From positions 1-34,666 of the IMG/VR virus record IMGVR_UViG_3300021440_000079: 34,666 bases of DNA. One strand, given 5' to 3'. Origin of the DNA: a virus. Shown one piece after another: positions 13,765-21,562 of the stretch. The notes beneath the pieces are model-generated. The model saw nothing but the letters and a program-made list of their open reading frames with translations. It did no database searches and was not told the origin of the DNA. Within the stretch, counting starts at the first letter, position 1. Every line of letters begins with the position of its first letter. The position numbers were made by a program, and so were the translations under genes.

Positions 13765-15564
13765 TCAGTTAATATTACCACCAACACGATACCAGCGGGT
13801 ACCAGTAGACATCAGCAACAGCGTGCTTGTTGCGACCGCAACGAAATTGGCACCGAGGTCAAGATTTCCAGCGCCGTCGATGACGGTAGGGTTGCTCTGG
13901 AATTCAAGCGCGACGATTTTGCCGACCCATGTAGCGGGATCGTTGATCGTGCTAATGTTGGTGTTGCCACTGACAGAAATCCGTTCGACAACAGCGCCGG
14001 TCGGATTCGGCAGTGTTGTGACCGCGCCGGAGGCAACGGTGCGAAGCTGAGACACCACTGTTTGGACACCATTCGGAAGATACGCCTCCTGAGAAATCCG
14101 GATGTTGTTACCATTGACCTGCATATCACTGTTTGTGGTGGCGTTGCGCGCAATAACTGACCCCACGACAATGTTATTACCGCTCAAAAGAAATGGGATC
14201 ACACCAGCAGCGTTAGTGAGATAATAAACGCCGCTATCGATCACCACGCTGTTATTATTCGCGCCAATCGCCACGACTACGCCACCGGCCCCGGTAACCG
14301 TCGCAAGACCGATTTTAATGTAAGCATCGACAATCTGTGCAGCGCCAAGTGCCTGGAAATTTACACACCGCTGCGCTGCATAGACCCAGGGGCAATCGAT
14401 TGTCAAACCTACGACTGTGTTGACGTCAAATGCGTACCCAGTATGCAGGTCACAAATGCAGTTGTAGAACCCGGCCACCAGGAAGCCATCTGAATAGAAT
14501 GCATTCGAACCAGACGCCAACAGACTGTTTGTTACCATCAGACCTTCCCCTTGGTCTGCCACATTTTTTATCGCCTGGATCGACGACACACCGCCGTTAA
14601 CCACGAGGCGGCAATTCATCACAGAATTGTTGACACACTGACCGAAGTACCGGATACCGACGTTGGCGTTAACAGTGGTCACCCCGTCGACCACTGAACC
14701 ATCCATATACTGGAAATCGATGGCCCGATTCCAGCCTTGCATATAGAGATTCTTGATGCGGGCGTAATTGTTTTTTGTCGCAAGTACACCGTTGGTTGTA
14801 ATGCCATCAATTGTTCGAGGATCGGCCACCCCAGCATTGGTATAGCAGAACATCGACATATCTTCGATGATGGCGAAATCCCCAGTGATCTTAAAGATCG
14901 GAACACCCCATCCTTTCAACGCCGTATTCACACCATGGCCCCGAAGAACAACCCCTGAAGGTACATTCAAGGTAGTGCCAATGCGCGCGCCACCAGGGGG
15001 CAGACGACCTACTAATTTGCCCCCTGCGGCTGCTGACGATGCACAAGCATCAATGAAAGTCTGTAGTGGAATTGCGAGGTCAAGCGTATCATTCGAAGCT
15101 TGGTACGCCGCAATTTGCACCACAGTCATGAACTCGAAAGCATTGATCTCTTGCCATCCGAGCCACGATTTCAGAGTAGTCGCAACTGAACTTGTCAGTG
15201 CTCGAAGCCAGCCGATAAGTGTTGTGCCCTTACCAGCTGTGACTCCATTAGCCAAGTCAGCGCGCAACGCGGCATCAGTACTCGACGCATAAGTGTCAGC
15301 GCTGACCACATTGTCGACTGTCCAGATAAGAGAGTCGACAGAGTCACGTAAGATTACTTTATATGCACCCGACCAAAAAATCGTGGCTTCGCCGCGAGCG
15401 TCAAGAATGACGGGATTTGCATTGGGTACTGTACCCGCCGCGTCGGAATAAGTCGTCCGAGGGTTGTTCGTACCCGCATCGTACGTGTATAATTTGCCCC
15501 CGACAAGGGGAATCCCTGTAGACGTTGTGAAGCTCTGTTTGCCCTCAGGCAGAAGGGTTGCCAT
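13765..15564 (-). CDS. Tailspike/tail fibre with beta-helix domain
   Basis: 599 residues, start ATG at 15564 with AAGGAA upstream. Residues 1-85 form the virion-attachment domain common in podophage tailspikes (Gly-Gly-Lys-Leu-Tyr-Thr-Tyr-Asp-Ala-Gly-Thr, then Leu-Asp-Ala-Arg-Gly-Glu-Ala). After a linker, Leu-Pro-Pro-Gly-Gly-Ala and Val-Pro-Ser-Gly-Val-Val-Leu-Arg-Gly-His-Gly open a parallel beta-helix of the pectate-lyase type, rich in Asn, Val and Gly up to about residue 500. It probably binds, and may cleave, a surface polysaccharide and so sets host range. Catalytic residues cannot be assigned. It is the last tail gene before lysis. Confidence 0.88.
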   Translation of the reverse strand: MATLLPEGKQSFTTSTGIPLVGGKLYTYDAGTNNPRTTYSDAAGTVPNANPVILDARGEATIFWSGAYKVILRDSVDSLIWTVDNVVSADTYASSTDAALRADLANGVTAGKGTTLIGWLRALTSSVATTLKSWLGWQEINAFEFMTVVQIAAYQASNDTLDLAIPLQTFIDACASSAAAGGKLVGRLPPGGARIGTTLNVPSGVVLRGHGVNTALKGWGVPIFKITGDFAIIEDMSMFCYTNAGVADPRTIDGITTNGVLATKNNYARIKNLYMQGWNRAIDFQYMDGSVVDGVTTVNANVGIRYFGQCVNNSVMNCRLVVNGGVSSIQAIKNVADQGEGLMVTNSLLASGSNAFYSDGFLVAGFYNCICDLHTGYAFDVNTVVGLTIDCPWVYAAQRCVNFQALGAAQIVDAYIKIGLATVTGAGGVVVAIGANNNSVVIDSGVYYLTNAAGVIPFLLSGNNIVVGSVIARNATTNSDMQVNGNNIRISQEAYLPNGVQTVVSQLRTVASGAVTTLPNPTGAVVERISVSGNTNISTINDPATWVGKIVALEFQSNPTVIDGAGNLDLGANFVAVATSTLLLMSTGTRWYRVGGNIN

Positions 15565-15573
15565 ATTCGTTCC

Positions 15574-17280
15574 TTATCTATCGTAAAGGTCAGCGATTGT
15601 CAGACCAGCCCCACTGCCTGCAACTTGAGCAGCGCGACTTGGCGCGATCTTTAATAGATCGGAAAGAGTCTGAGGAGCAGCAGCCTGCATCAACCGGGCA
15701 CCCGATGCAGGGCTATTGAGTACTTTGTTAGCGAGTCGACCGGAAGTAGCCCCCGCGAGCATGAGCCCCGCCACCGTCTGCGGGTCCGCGCCCGCCGCGA
15801 GGCCCCCGCCGCCCAGCACGGATAGTGCCAGCGCCCGCTGTGCCGTGCCCGAGTTCGGGATTTTGTCGAGCAAAAATTGCTTGCCAACTTGGGCGATGTC
15901 GCCCAGTTCGCCACGCCCGCCACGAGCCATTGTTTCTTTCCCGGCTTGCGTTGCGTTCAGACGCCCCATCAACAAAGCCGGGGAAATGTTGCCGTCTGCA
16001 CCGTCTTTTGCAACCAGATCACGGACCGCCTTCAGATTCTTATATTGTGAGCGAGCGGTCGACCAAGCCGCTTGATCGGCGGGGACAATGCTGTGATCCA
16101 TCGCCGATCGAATCGCGTCGCGCAACTGGCCGAGATAAACAGACTTTTCGTCACCACCCTTGAGCAGCTTCGAGAGTTGAGAGTCCAGAGATTGATAAGC
16201 GGCCCCCGGGACCGTACCCATTGTTGGGTCCATCTTGGACACCAGTTCATCGATTGCATTCGTCACAGCCCGATTCGTGTCTTGGGTGGCGAATTTCGTC
16301 GCGCTATTGCTCACGTTGCCGACATCCGACAATAACGCTGGAGTGACATTCAGGTTGTTGCGAGCCGACAGGTCCTCGAACTGCTTACCGAGCCGAGTGC
16401 GGGCGGCGTCATAAAGATCGCGAGTGACCTTTGGTGCATCCTCACCGAATGTTCGAGATACCGCCCGATTGAACGCGTCCTGCTGAGCTTGACGGGTTGC
16501 GGACGCACCAGTGAACGGCATATTTTCCACTGCGGACGCCAGCGTCTTCACAAACTTGCTGTCGGACAGCTGAGCCATGTTCACCGGAATACCGAGCGAC
16601 ACAGCTTTTTGATATAGGGCTGCGACTTCAGGCGATACCTTGCCAGCCAGTGTAGATACGCCATTTTTGATGGCTGCACCGGTAACTTGCAACGCCTTCG
16701 GCACCACTTGACCGCCGACCACCGAAGCAATGCCCGAAATCGCAGCCCGCTTCGCCCGCTCCTCGGGCGTGCCGTATTCCAGTGCGGCAGGCACAGCACC
16801 GGACAAGGCAAGCTTGGCAGTTGTGCCCAGAGCAGTTGTACCCGAACCTATACCACCGGTCGCCACAAGCGAAGGCAGCGACTCACCAACGGCAGTCGCA
16901 ATAGGCCGTGCTTCCTGAAGGGGCTTATATAGCCGGTCCTTCTCATCAACGATACCTTTCAATACCTTCTTGGTGGACTCGTTATCGCCGGGGGCGACAC
17001 CGAGCCAAGCTTGGGTCAGCCCATCGAGAATTCGATCGAATGTCTTACCAGCGCCGATCATCAGAGTTTGGCCAAGGCCGGGGGTGTCTTCAGGCTTCAG
17101 CTTGGTGGCTGGCTGAACACCCAGGGTCGCACCAGTCAGATGCTGCAGTAGTTCAGCATCTGAGTACCCAGACGCACGGGCCTGAGCAGCATTGAATTTG
17201 TTCTGCTGCGCCAAATGGTCGACAATCTCGGCGTCAGAATACCCCGCTTTACGGGCTCCATCAAGGTCAAATCCGGCCAT
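15574..17280 (-). CDS. Internal virion / DNA-ejection protein (large)
   Basis: 568 residues, start ATG at 17280 behind AAGGAG. The N-terminus holds two copies of a short helical repeat containing Gly-Tyr-Ser-Asp-Ala-Glu-(Ile/Leu)...His-Leu (near residues 12-24 and 38-49), a pattern common at the N-terminus of phage ejection proteins. The rest is long helix, Ala/Gly rich, with a hydrophobic Leu-Gly-Gly-Gly-Gly-Leu-Ala-Ala-Gly segment near residue 490. By position it corresponds to P22 gp16 or gp20, which leave the particle and help DNA cross the envelope. Specific homology to either is not claimed. Confidence 0.75.
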   Translation of the reverse strand: MAGFDLDGARKAGYSDAEIVDHLAQQNKFNAAQARASGYSDAELLQHLTGATLGVQPATKLKPEDTPGLGQTLMIGAGKTFDRILDGLTQAWLGVAPGDNESTKKVLKGIVDEKDRLYKPLQEARPIATAVGESLPSLVATGGIGSGTTALGTTAKLALSGAVPAALEYGTPEERAKRAAISGIASVVGGQVVPKALQVTGAAIKNGVSTLAGKVSPEVAALYQKAVSLGIPVNMAQLSDSKFVKTLASAVENMPFTGASATRQAQQDAFNRAVSRTFGEDAPKVTRDLYDAARTRLGKQFEDLSARNNLNVTPALLSDVGNVSNSATKFATQDTNRAVTNAIDELVSKMDPTMGTVPGAAYQSLDSQLSKLLKGGDEKSVYLGQLRDAIRSAMDHSIVPADQAAWSTARSQYKNLKAVRDLVAKDGADGNISPALLMGRLNATQAGKETMARGGRGELGDIAQVGKQFLLDKIPNSGTAQRALALSVLGGGGLAAGADPQTVAGLMLAGATSGRLANKVLNSPASGARLMQAAAPQTLSDLLKIAPSRAAQVAGSGAGLTIADLYDR

Positions 17281-17289
17281 GATGACTCC

Positions 17290-18639
17290 TTATTTTTGGA
17301 ACGCACTAAGCGGAGGGCGGGTTTTCTGCGGAGCAGCAGCTGCAGGGGCTGCTCGACCTACCGGAGCCCCCGAATACGGGTCTGTGTTCAGGCTCTTGTA
17401 TTTCTCTTGTAATTGTTCAAGAGTGTCAAGCGCCTTCAACCGAACCGAAGCCGGGACAGTGCGGTCCCCCACTTGCGCCGCCATCTGGCGGTACATCAAA
17501 GTATCTTTGTCGGATTGCGGGCCTTCCATACGGGGCACATTCGACGTCATCCACCCACCGATCGTTTCAAGTTGGCCCGCAGCTTCCGCGCCGGGGGTAG
17601 CAGCCCCAACGAACCCGGCCCCCTTATCAATCATCGCCCCCAGACCGCTGCCTGTGGCATGGGGAATCAGTTCTCGTGCGGCGTCGATAGACGCTTTGAG
17701 TTTGCCTTGCATCTGGCCCGCCTTCCAAAGCGGGGAGTCCTTCTGTTGAACTTGTACATCGGGACCGGCCATGATCGGTGCCGAAGCGAGGTTCTGCTTA
17801 TTGACCGCTACAAGGCCAGTGGGGGTTTGTTCGATATGAACGTTTTGTGTCTGGAAATTCAGGTCTTGACCACGCTGAGTAGTGGCGTTGTTCATCCCCG
17901 TGGTCTGCAGTTGAGTCGCAGAAGACAGGCGGGCATCCGGCGTAGCCACCTTCTGCATCGCAGAACCCTGCTTGAACTGACCGGTCAGCGGATCAACAGT
18001 TCCCATCACGATTGCGCCGCCATTATCCACCTTCTCGAACTTCGGCAGTAGCATTTCCATGCGCTTCGAAGCGTCCATCACTTCGAGGCCTTTTTGCATC
18101 AGAAAATCCCGAAGATCAGCCGGGTTCGAAGGCAGCGCTTGCACCATGGCTTGGCCGGTCTTGCCATCAACCAATCCTTGCTGGTTCAAGGAAATAATCG
18201 TATTGATGACATCCTGGTGGGTGACATTCGGATTCTGGAGAAGCGAATTGATCGCGCCGCCTGTGACTTCAAGTTTTTGTTTGGCGACTTTATATTGTTC
18301 AGCTTGAGTTTGCGCCTTCTTGTAATCGATGTCGGTCTGGTCCTTGTCGGCATCGAGCATCGTCTTGCGATAGCCAGGGATCAGGTGGCCAACACCCGAC
18401 GATGCCATATCATTCACGATACCGGCGTGATTCGGCGTACCATCTTGCTGAGTGTTTCGCTTGTAGATATCTGAAAGAGTCTGCTGCTCTTGTTGTCTAC
18501 GGGCAGCGTCAGCCAGCTGAGCCTCTTGCATTTGACCTTGCAGAGCCAGATGCTTCAAAGTCATGGCCTTCGAAGCCATATCGACAGGATTATCGAACTG
18601 CGGAGGACGAATTTGGAGGGGGATAGAAGTGTCAAGCAT
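17290..18639 (-). CDS. Internal virion / DNA-ejection protein (middle)
   Basis: 449 residues, start ATG at 18639 with AAGGAG upstream, nine bases before the next gene. The first 190 residues are strongly helical and Gln/Ala rich with possible coiled coils; the centre is Gln/Asn rich; the C-terminus has Ala/Pro-rich low-complexity sequence (Gly-Arg-Ala-Ala-Pro-Ala-Ala-Ala-Ala). It shows no enzyme motif. Length, composition and place between two other ejection-type proteins fit the gp20-like member of a P22-type ejection set. The assignment is by position and composition. Confidence 0.7.
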   Translation of the reverse strand: MLDTSIPLQIRPPQFDNPVDMASKAMTLKHLALQGQMQEAQLADAARRQQEQQTLSDIYKRNTQQDGTPNHAGIVNDMASSGVGHLIPGYRKTMLDADKDQTDIDYKKAQTQAEQYKVAKQKLEVTGGAINSLLQNPNVTHQDVINTIISLNQQGLVDGKTGQAMVQALPSNPADLRDFLMQKGLEVMDASKRMEMLLPKFEKVDNGGAIVMGTVDPLTGQFKQGSAMQKVATPDARLSSATQLQTTGMNNATTQRGQDLNFQTQNVHIEQTPTGLVAVNKQNLASAPIMAGPDVQVQQKDSPLWKAGQMQGKLKASIDAARELIPHATGSGLGAMIDKGAGFVGAATPGAEAAGQLETIGGWMTSNVPRMEGPQSDKDTLMYRQMAAQVGDRTVPASVRLKALDTLEQLQEKYKSLNTDPYSGAPVGRAAPAAAAPQKTRPPLSAFQK

Positions 18640-18651
18640 TCGAATTCTCCT

Positions 18652-19398
18652 TTACCCCAGGTTACCGTACATTTCGGAAGCGGAATCGCCCCCCGCCCAT
18701 GGCGTCGACGAGCCACCACCAAAAGAACCGCTGCCCGATGTCGCGGGTTTCATATTGTTGAGGTATTGCTGCTGCATATACCAATTGCCTAGAGACTGGA
18801 CACCGTTGTTCACAGCGTTGGCCATGCCGACATAACCAGATGCGCGCGCATTGCCGACCTGCATCTGGTTGTTGCCAATGTACTGGGCGTTCTGGGTACC
18901 CATGTTCGCGACATCGCGAGTAGCAGTTTGGCCTAGCCCCGCAATAGAGGACAAGCGGTTGAATCGATTCGTTTGGTCGTTGTTGAACCGATTGTAAGCG
19001 TTACTGTATTCGTTCGACGCAAAGCCTTGGCCGTACCGGGTCAAAGCCTTGAGTGTGCCGCCGTTCAAAAGCCCACCACGAGCAGCAGCCCCCGCTTCAA
19101 CTCCCCTCTGGCCTTCATCAAGCCGGAACTGATACCCCGGGTCTTTGGTGAAGTCGTCAAGAGTGAAGTTATGCGTGAACTCGCTCCCCGCTGCTGTGCC
19201 TCGACTCAAGTCCCCCAGAGCAGCAACCCCGGCGTCATGCCAAGGCATAGCGTCTTGACGATTCTGTTGAAACTGTGCGTTTGAAGTGGCAGACGCCTGA
19301 TTCGCCGCGTTTTCTTGGGCGTCTGCTGCTTTGCCCGCCGCCATATTCGAGGCAACGCCACCAATAACCGCTCCGCCAATAACCGCTGCTGCGACCAT
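18652..19398 (-). CDS. DNA-transfer (ejection) protein, P22 gp7-like by position
   Basis: 248 residues from the ATG at 19398 (GGAG upstream); a longer reading from 19416 would overlap the acetyltransferase gene. The N-terminus is a hydrophobic Gly-rich segment (Ala-Ala-Val-Ile-Gly-Gly-Ala-Val-Ile-Gly-Gly-Val-Ala), followed by Ala/Gln helix and the typical Asp-Pro-Gly-Tyr-Gln-Phe-Arg-Leu-Asp-Glu-Gly motif, then Leu-Leu-Asn-Gly-Gly-Thr-Leu-Lys-Ala-Leu and Asn-Arg-Phe-Asn-Asn-Asp-Gln. Proteins with this pattern are widely annotated as phage DNA-transfer or internal virion proteins. Confidence 0.82.
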   Translation of the reverse strand: MVAAAVIGGAVIGGVASNMAAGKAADAQENAANQASATSNAQFQQNRQDAMPWHDAGVAALGDLSRGTAAGSEFTHNFTLDDFTKDPGYQFRLDEGQRGVEAGAAARGGLLNGGTLKALTRYGQGFASNEYSNAYNRFNNDQTNRFNRLSSIAGLGQTATRDVANMGTQNAQYIGNNQMQVGNARASGYVGMANAVNNGVQSLGNWYMQQQYLNNMKPATSGSGSFGGGSSTPWAGGDSASEMYGNLG

Positions 19399-19400
19399 GT

Positions 19401-19859
19401 TTATTCTCCAATCCACTTGGAATAATATATCTCAACTCGCTCGAAATCTAAGAATTCGAACAGAGCACTCGCATCGGCTTTGACTTTGCTACCGACGAAC
19501 CAGCGCTGGACGCCGCGTCTTTTCAACTCTTTTTCAACCGCCCGGAACAGACGAACACCGGGAAGTCCTTGTGCCCGCTTATCTGGATGGATATAAAATA
19601 TATCCATCGTGCAAGTCAAGCAGTCCTTGTAATGCAGGCCGGGGGCGACAAATCCAATGAAATATCCTACCGGGGCACCCAGTTCACGCATCGTCATAAA
19701 CAACAACTCGCCTCGGGCTTCGCGAGCTTTATAGATGTCGTACTGAGGGTTCAACGGGACTTTGTCCTGATTCAACGCCAATTCCGCCCAATGAAGGGGG
19801 AACAGAGGACGGAATTCCTCTAGCCTCTCGGTGAAGGATTCGATTTGACAAGTCAGCAT
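19401..19859 (-). CDS. GNAT-family acetyltransferase, first of two
   Basis: 152 residues, start ATG at 19859, overlapping the hydroxylase-like gene by 7 bases. The acetyl-CoA site is visible: a beta strand Met-Asp-Ile-Phe-Tyr-Ile-His-Pro, then Arg95-Ala-Gln-Gly-Leu-Pro-Gly101 and a helix (Leu-Phe-Arg-Ala-Val-Glu-Lys-Glu-Leu). The C-terminus has the usual Phe-Leu-Asp-Phe-Glu-Arg-Val-Glu strand. It lies in the virion operon between the ejection protein genes and an oxygenase gene, which hints at modification of a virion or host surface protein; no substrate can be named. Confidence 0.88.
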   Translation of the reverse strand: MLTCQIESFTERLEEFRPLFPLHWAELALNQDKVPLNPQYDIYKAREARGELLFMTMRELGAPVGYFIGFVAPGLHYKDCLTCTMDIFYIHPDKRAQGLPGVRLFRAVEKELKRRGVQRWFVGSKVKADASALFEFLDFERVEIYYSKWIGE

Positions 19860-20437
19860 GGCTTGCTCGTCCGGATGTCAACGATCATATGAATCCGCTC
19901 CGTGTCACTGTTGTTAAGCACTTCATGCTCGACACGATTATCGAACCACCAGATGTCGCCAGTCCTCATGTGGACCCACTCTTCCCCTGCCCGAAAATTG
20001 GAACCAGGGGCCGACTGCAGCACGATATGAAAACGATCCCAGTATTCGGCATGAACGGGGGTATCGGCGTGAGGGAAGATTCGGCCTCCCGGATTCAACT
20101 TATTAATCATGACCCGGCCAAGGCGTTCGCCCTGGACCGCAGCCATCAGATTGAATACAAGAACCCGTGCTTCTGGCAGGTCCTTAAACACAGGCTGATC
20201 GTGATTCTCATGTTGATCAAAATTAGCAACATGATTTTTCAACGCTTCTTCGGTCGCGTGGACACTTCGGTCAGGGAATCGAAGAATGATCGATTCAGTA
20301 TCTCCAAAGGGGCCTTGGGGATAATCCCGGAGATACGTGTCCTCTTTCCAGATACTGTGCGATTTTTCAAGTCGATGAATGGCCAGCACCAGCGGGAGAA
20401 CAGACGCGTTTGTCGCAATTTGAAGGAAATTTTTCAT
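19853..20437 (-). CDS. Fe(II)/2-oxoglutarate aspartyl/asparaginyl hydroxylase-like protein
   Basis: 194 residues, start ATG at 20437 with GGAAG upstream. Pro-His123-Ala-Asp125 and His171, with Arg181 ten residues later, form the His-x-Asp...His metal site and the 2-oxoglutarate Arg of the double-stranded beta-helix oxygenases, and Trp-Trp-Phe-Asp-Asn before His171 is typical of the aspartyl/asparaginyl hydroxylase branch. Such proteins occur in the structural blocks of several phages, where they may hydroxylate a virion protein. Substrate unknown; the fold and metal site are well supported. Confidence 0.87.
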   Translation of the reverse strand: MKNFLQIATNASVLPLVLAIHRLEKSHSIWKEDTYLRDYPQGPFGDTESIILRFPDRSVHATEEALKNHVANFDQHENHDQPVFKDLPEARVLVFNLMAAVQGERLGRVMINKLNPGGRIFPHADTPVHAEYWDRFHIVLQSAPGSNFRAGEEWVHMRTGDIWWFDNRVEHEVLNNSDTERIHMIVDIRTSKPC

Positions 20438-20502
20438 GGTACTTCCGATTCTACCACACCTGTGCCATGGAACGCAATCCCTGGAACCCGTTCATTCAGC
20501 AC
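20434..20502 (-). CDS. Possible 22-residue ORF in the gap before the hydroxylase-like gene
   Basis: A GTG at 20502 opens 22 codons and its TGA overlaps the hydroxylase ATG by four bases, the arrangement used by many genes here. The product would contain Val-Pro-Gly-Ile-Ala-Phe-His-Gly-Thr. There is no strong Shine-Dalgarno and the length is within chance, so this is a weak call; otherwise the gap is only a leader. Confidence 0.22.
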   Translation of the reverse strand: MLNERVPGIAFHGTGVVESEVP

Positions 20503-20504
20503 TT

Positions 20505-20856
20505 CTACACAGCCCTGAATGAAATTCCGCCGAGACTGAAATACAGATTTCCACCGCTCACGTAAGTTACATCGCTGTTTGGCAATACATCCGCTCGACC
20601 AATCCCTGTGTCCGTGATCACCGGGAAAATTTCATTACCAGCGGGCCTGAATCCGACAGGCAAATTGAAAATAGGGAGCCCCACTCCAGCCCCGCTTTTA
20701 ACAAGACCTCGAATCATAACAATACCATTAACATCCTTTTCGTATGTCGGTGCCGTGAAAGGGGCACCGACATACGAGCCATCCATTCAACAATGCTGAC
20801 GGCGTGAGAAAAGGTGAAGGCGGTTGAATGGTCTGATATTCACCAGCGTGGGGCAT
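20505..20856 (-). pseudogene. Tail protein with C-terminal beta domain, reading frame broken near 20780
   Basis: The 93-residue frame from the ATG at 20786 to the stop at 20505 is the C-terminal part of a common phage tail domain (Tyr-Glu-Lys-Asp-Val-Asn-Gly-Ile-Val-Met-Ile-Arg-Gly-Leu-Val-Lys-Ser-Gly, then Leu-Pro-Val-Gly-Phe-Arg-Pro-Ala). Directly upstream, in another frame, an ATG at 20856 encodes MPHAGEYQTIQ and then Pro-Ser-Ala-Leu-Leu-Asn-Gly-Trp. In the family that Leu-Leu-Asn-x-Trp normally joins straight onto the Tyr-x-Lys-Asp-x-x-Gly part. One base too many (or two too few) near 20775-20790 separates the halves; the site contains a tandem ATGGATGG. It may be a true mutation, a sequencing error or recoding. 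Alternatively only the 93-residue protein is made. Confidence 0.7.
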
Positions 20857-20860
20857 GATT

Positions 20861-21199
20861 TTAGCTCACTTCCCGACCACTGGCGCGGATGGTAATGGCA
20901 GCAGCAGTACCAGCCAAAGTACTGATAAAGTCGCCAGGGTTCAACACATGGCCCACAACTTCGGGGAAAGTATACGTTTCACCGGGCTGGATAGTCTTGG
21001 CGCTGACGATAGTGTTCGTGACACCAGCAGCGCCTGCATTGGGGGCCAGATTCACTGTCAGGGTCGCTGGAAGAGCGGTGGTGTTTGTGCCAGTGAACTT
21101 GTCAATAATGGTCCGAGTTCCCGTAGGTGCAGTATACTGCGTGGTCTGAGCATTTTGGGCCTGGAGGGGGTTGAAAAGAGCTTTTGCTGTGACAGCCAT
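20861..21199 (-). CDS. Small beta-rich virion protein
   Basis: 112 residues, start ATG at 21199 with AAAGGA upstream. Composition is Thr/Ala/Val rich with alternating hydrophobic residues (Thr-Leu-Thr-Val-Asn-Leu-Ala-Pro, Ile-Thr-Ile-Arg-Ala-Ser-Gly), consistent with a small beta-sandwich. Gln-Pro-Gly-Glu-Thr-Tyr and Leu-Asn-Pro-Gly-Asp are typical turns of virion proteins. It ends four bases before the broken tail gene. Function not assigned; probably part of the tail or a head fibre. Confidence 0.75.
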   Translation of the reverse strand: MAVTAKALFNPLQAQNAQTTQYTAPTGTRTIIDKFTGTNTTALPATLTVNLAPNAGAAGVTNTIVSAKTIQPGETYTFPEVVGHVLNPGDFISTLAGTAAAITIRASGREVS

Positions 21200-21211
21200 G
21201 ATATGTGTCCT

Positions 21212-21562
21212 TTAGATCATTGTACCTTGTTTGATAGAATCGACCTCTTTAGTCAACTCCGCGATAGAATCACGCTGGGCAGCCACTTCTGCCGCCAATC
21301 TTTCAACCGCTTCGATCAGGATTTGCACGGGCTGTTGCTGAAGAGCTTGTTCCACTGAGAACAACGCCGCATTTGTTTCACTCGTACCAGCATCTTCGAA
21401 CAGACTGGCTTCGACCCCCGGGATTCCGGAACCGATAGCCCCGCCCACACGCTCATACACCTGCTGGAAAAATAGTAGCCAGGGGCGCGTAAAGGTCTCA
21501 AAGCCTCTGTCATCCGTTTGGGTCGCGGGCTGACGTTCAGCGGGAAATTTAATTGCGCTCAT
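21212..21562 (-). CDS. Small virion-operon protein with C-terminal coiled coil
   Basis: 116 residues; the ATG at 21562 overlaps the stop of the stabilisation protein gene by four bases. The N-terminus carries Arg-Pro-Trp-Leu-Leu-Phe-Phe-Gln-Gln-Val-Tyr-Glu-Arg, a motif seen in small podophage structural proteins, and residues about 70-112 are heptad-like (Leu-Ala-Ala-Glu-Val-Ala-Ala-Gln). It occupies the position where P22 has its tail needle gp26, but length and sequence give no real support for that identity. Confidence 0.72.
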   Translation of the reverse strand: MSAIKFPAERQPATQTDDRGFETFTRPWLLFFQQVYERVGGAIGSGIPGVEASLFEDAGTSETNAALFSVEQALQQQPVQILIEAVERLAAEVAAQRDSIAELTKEVDSIKQGTMI

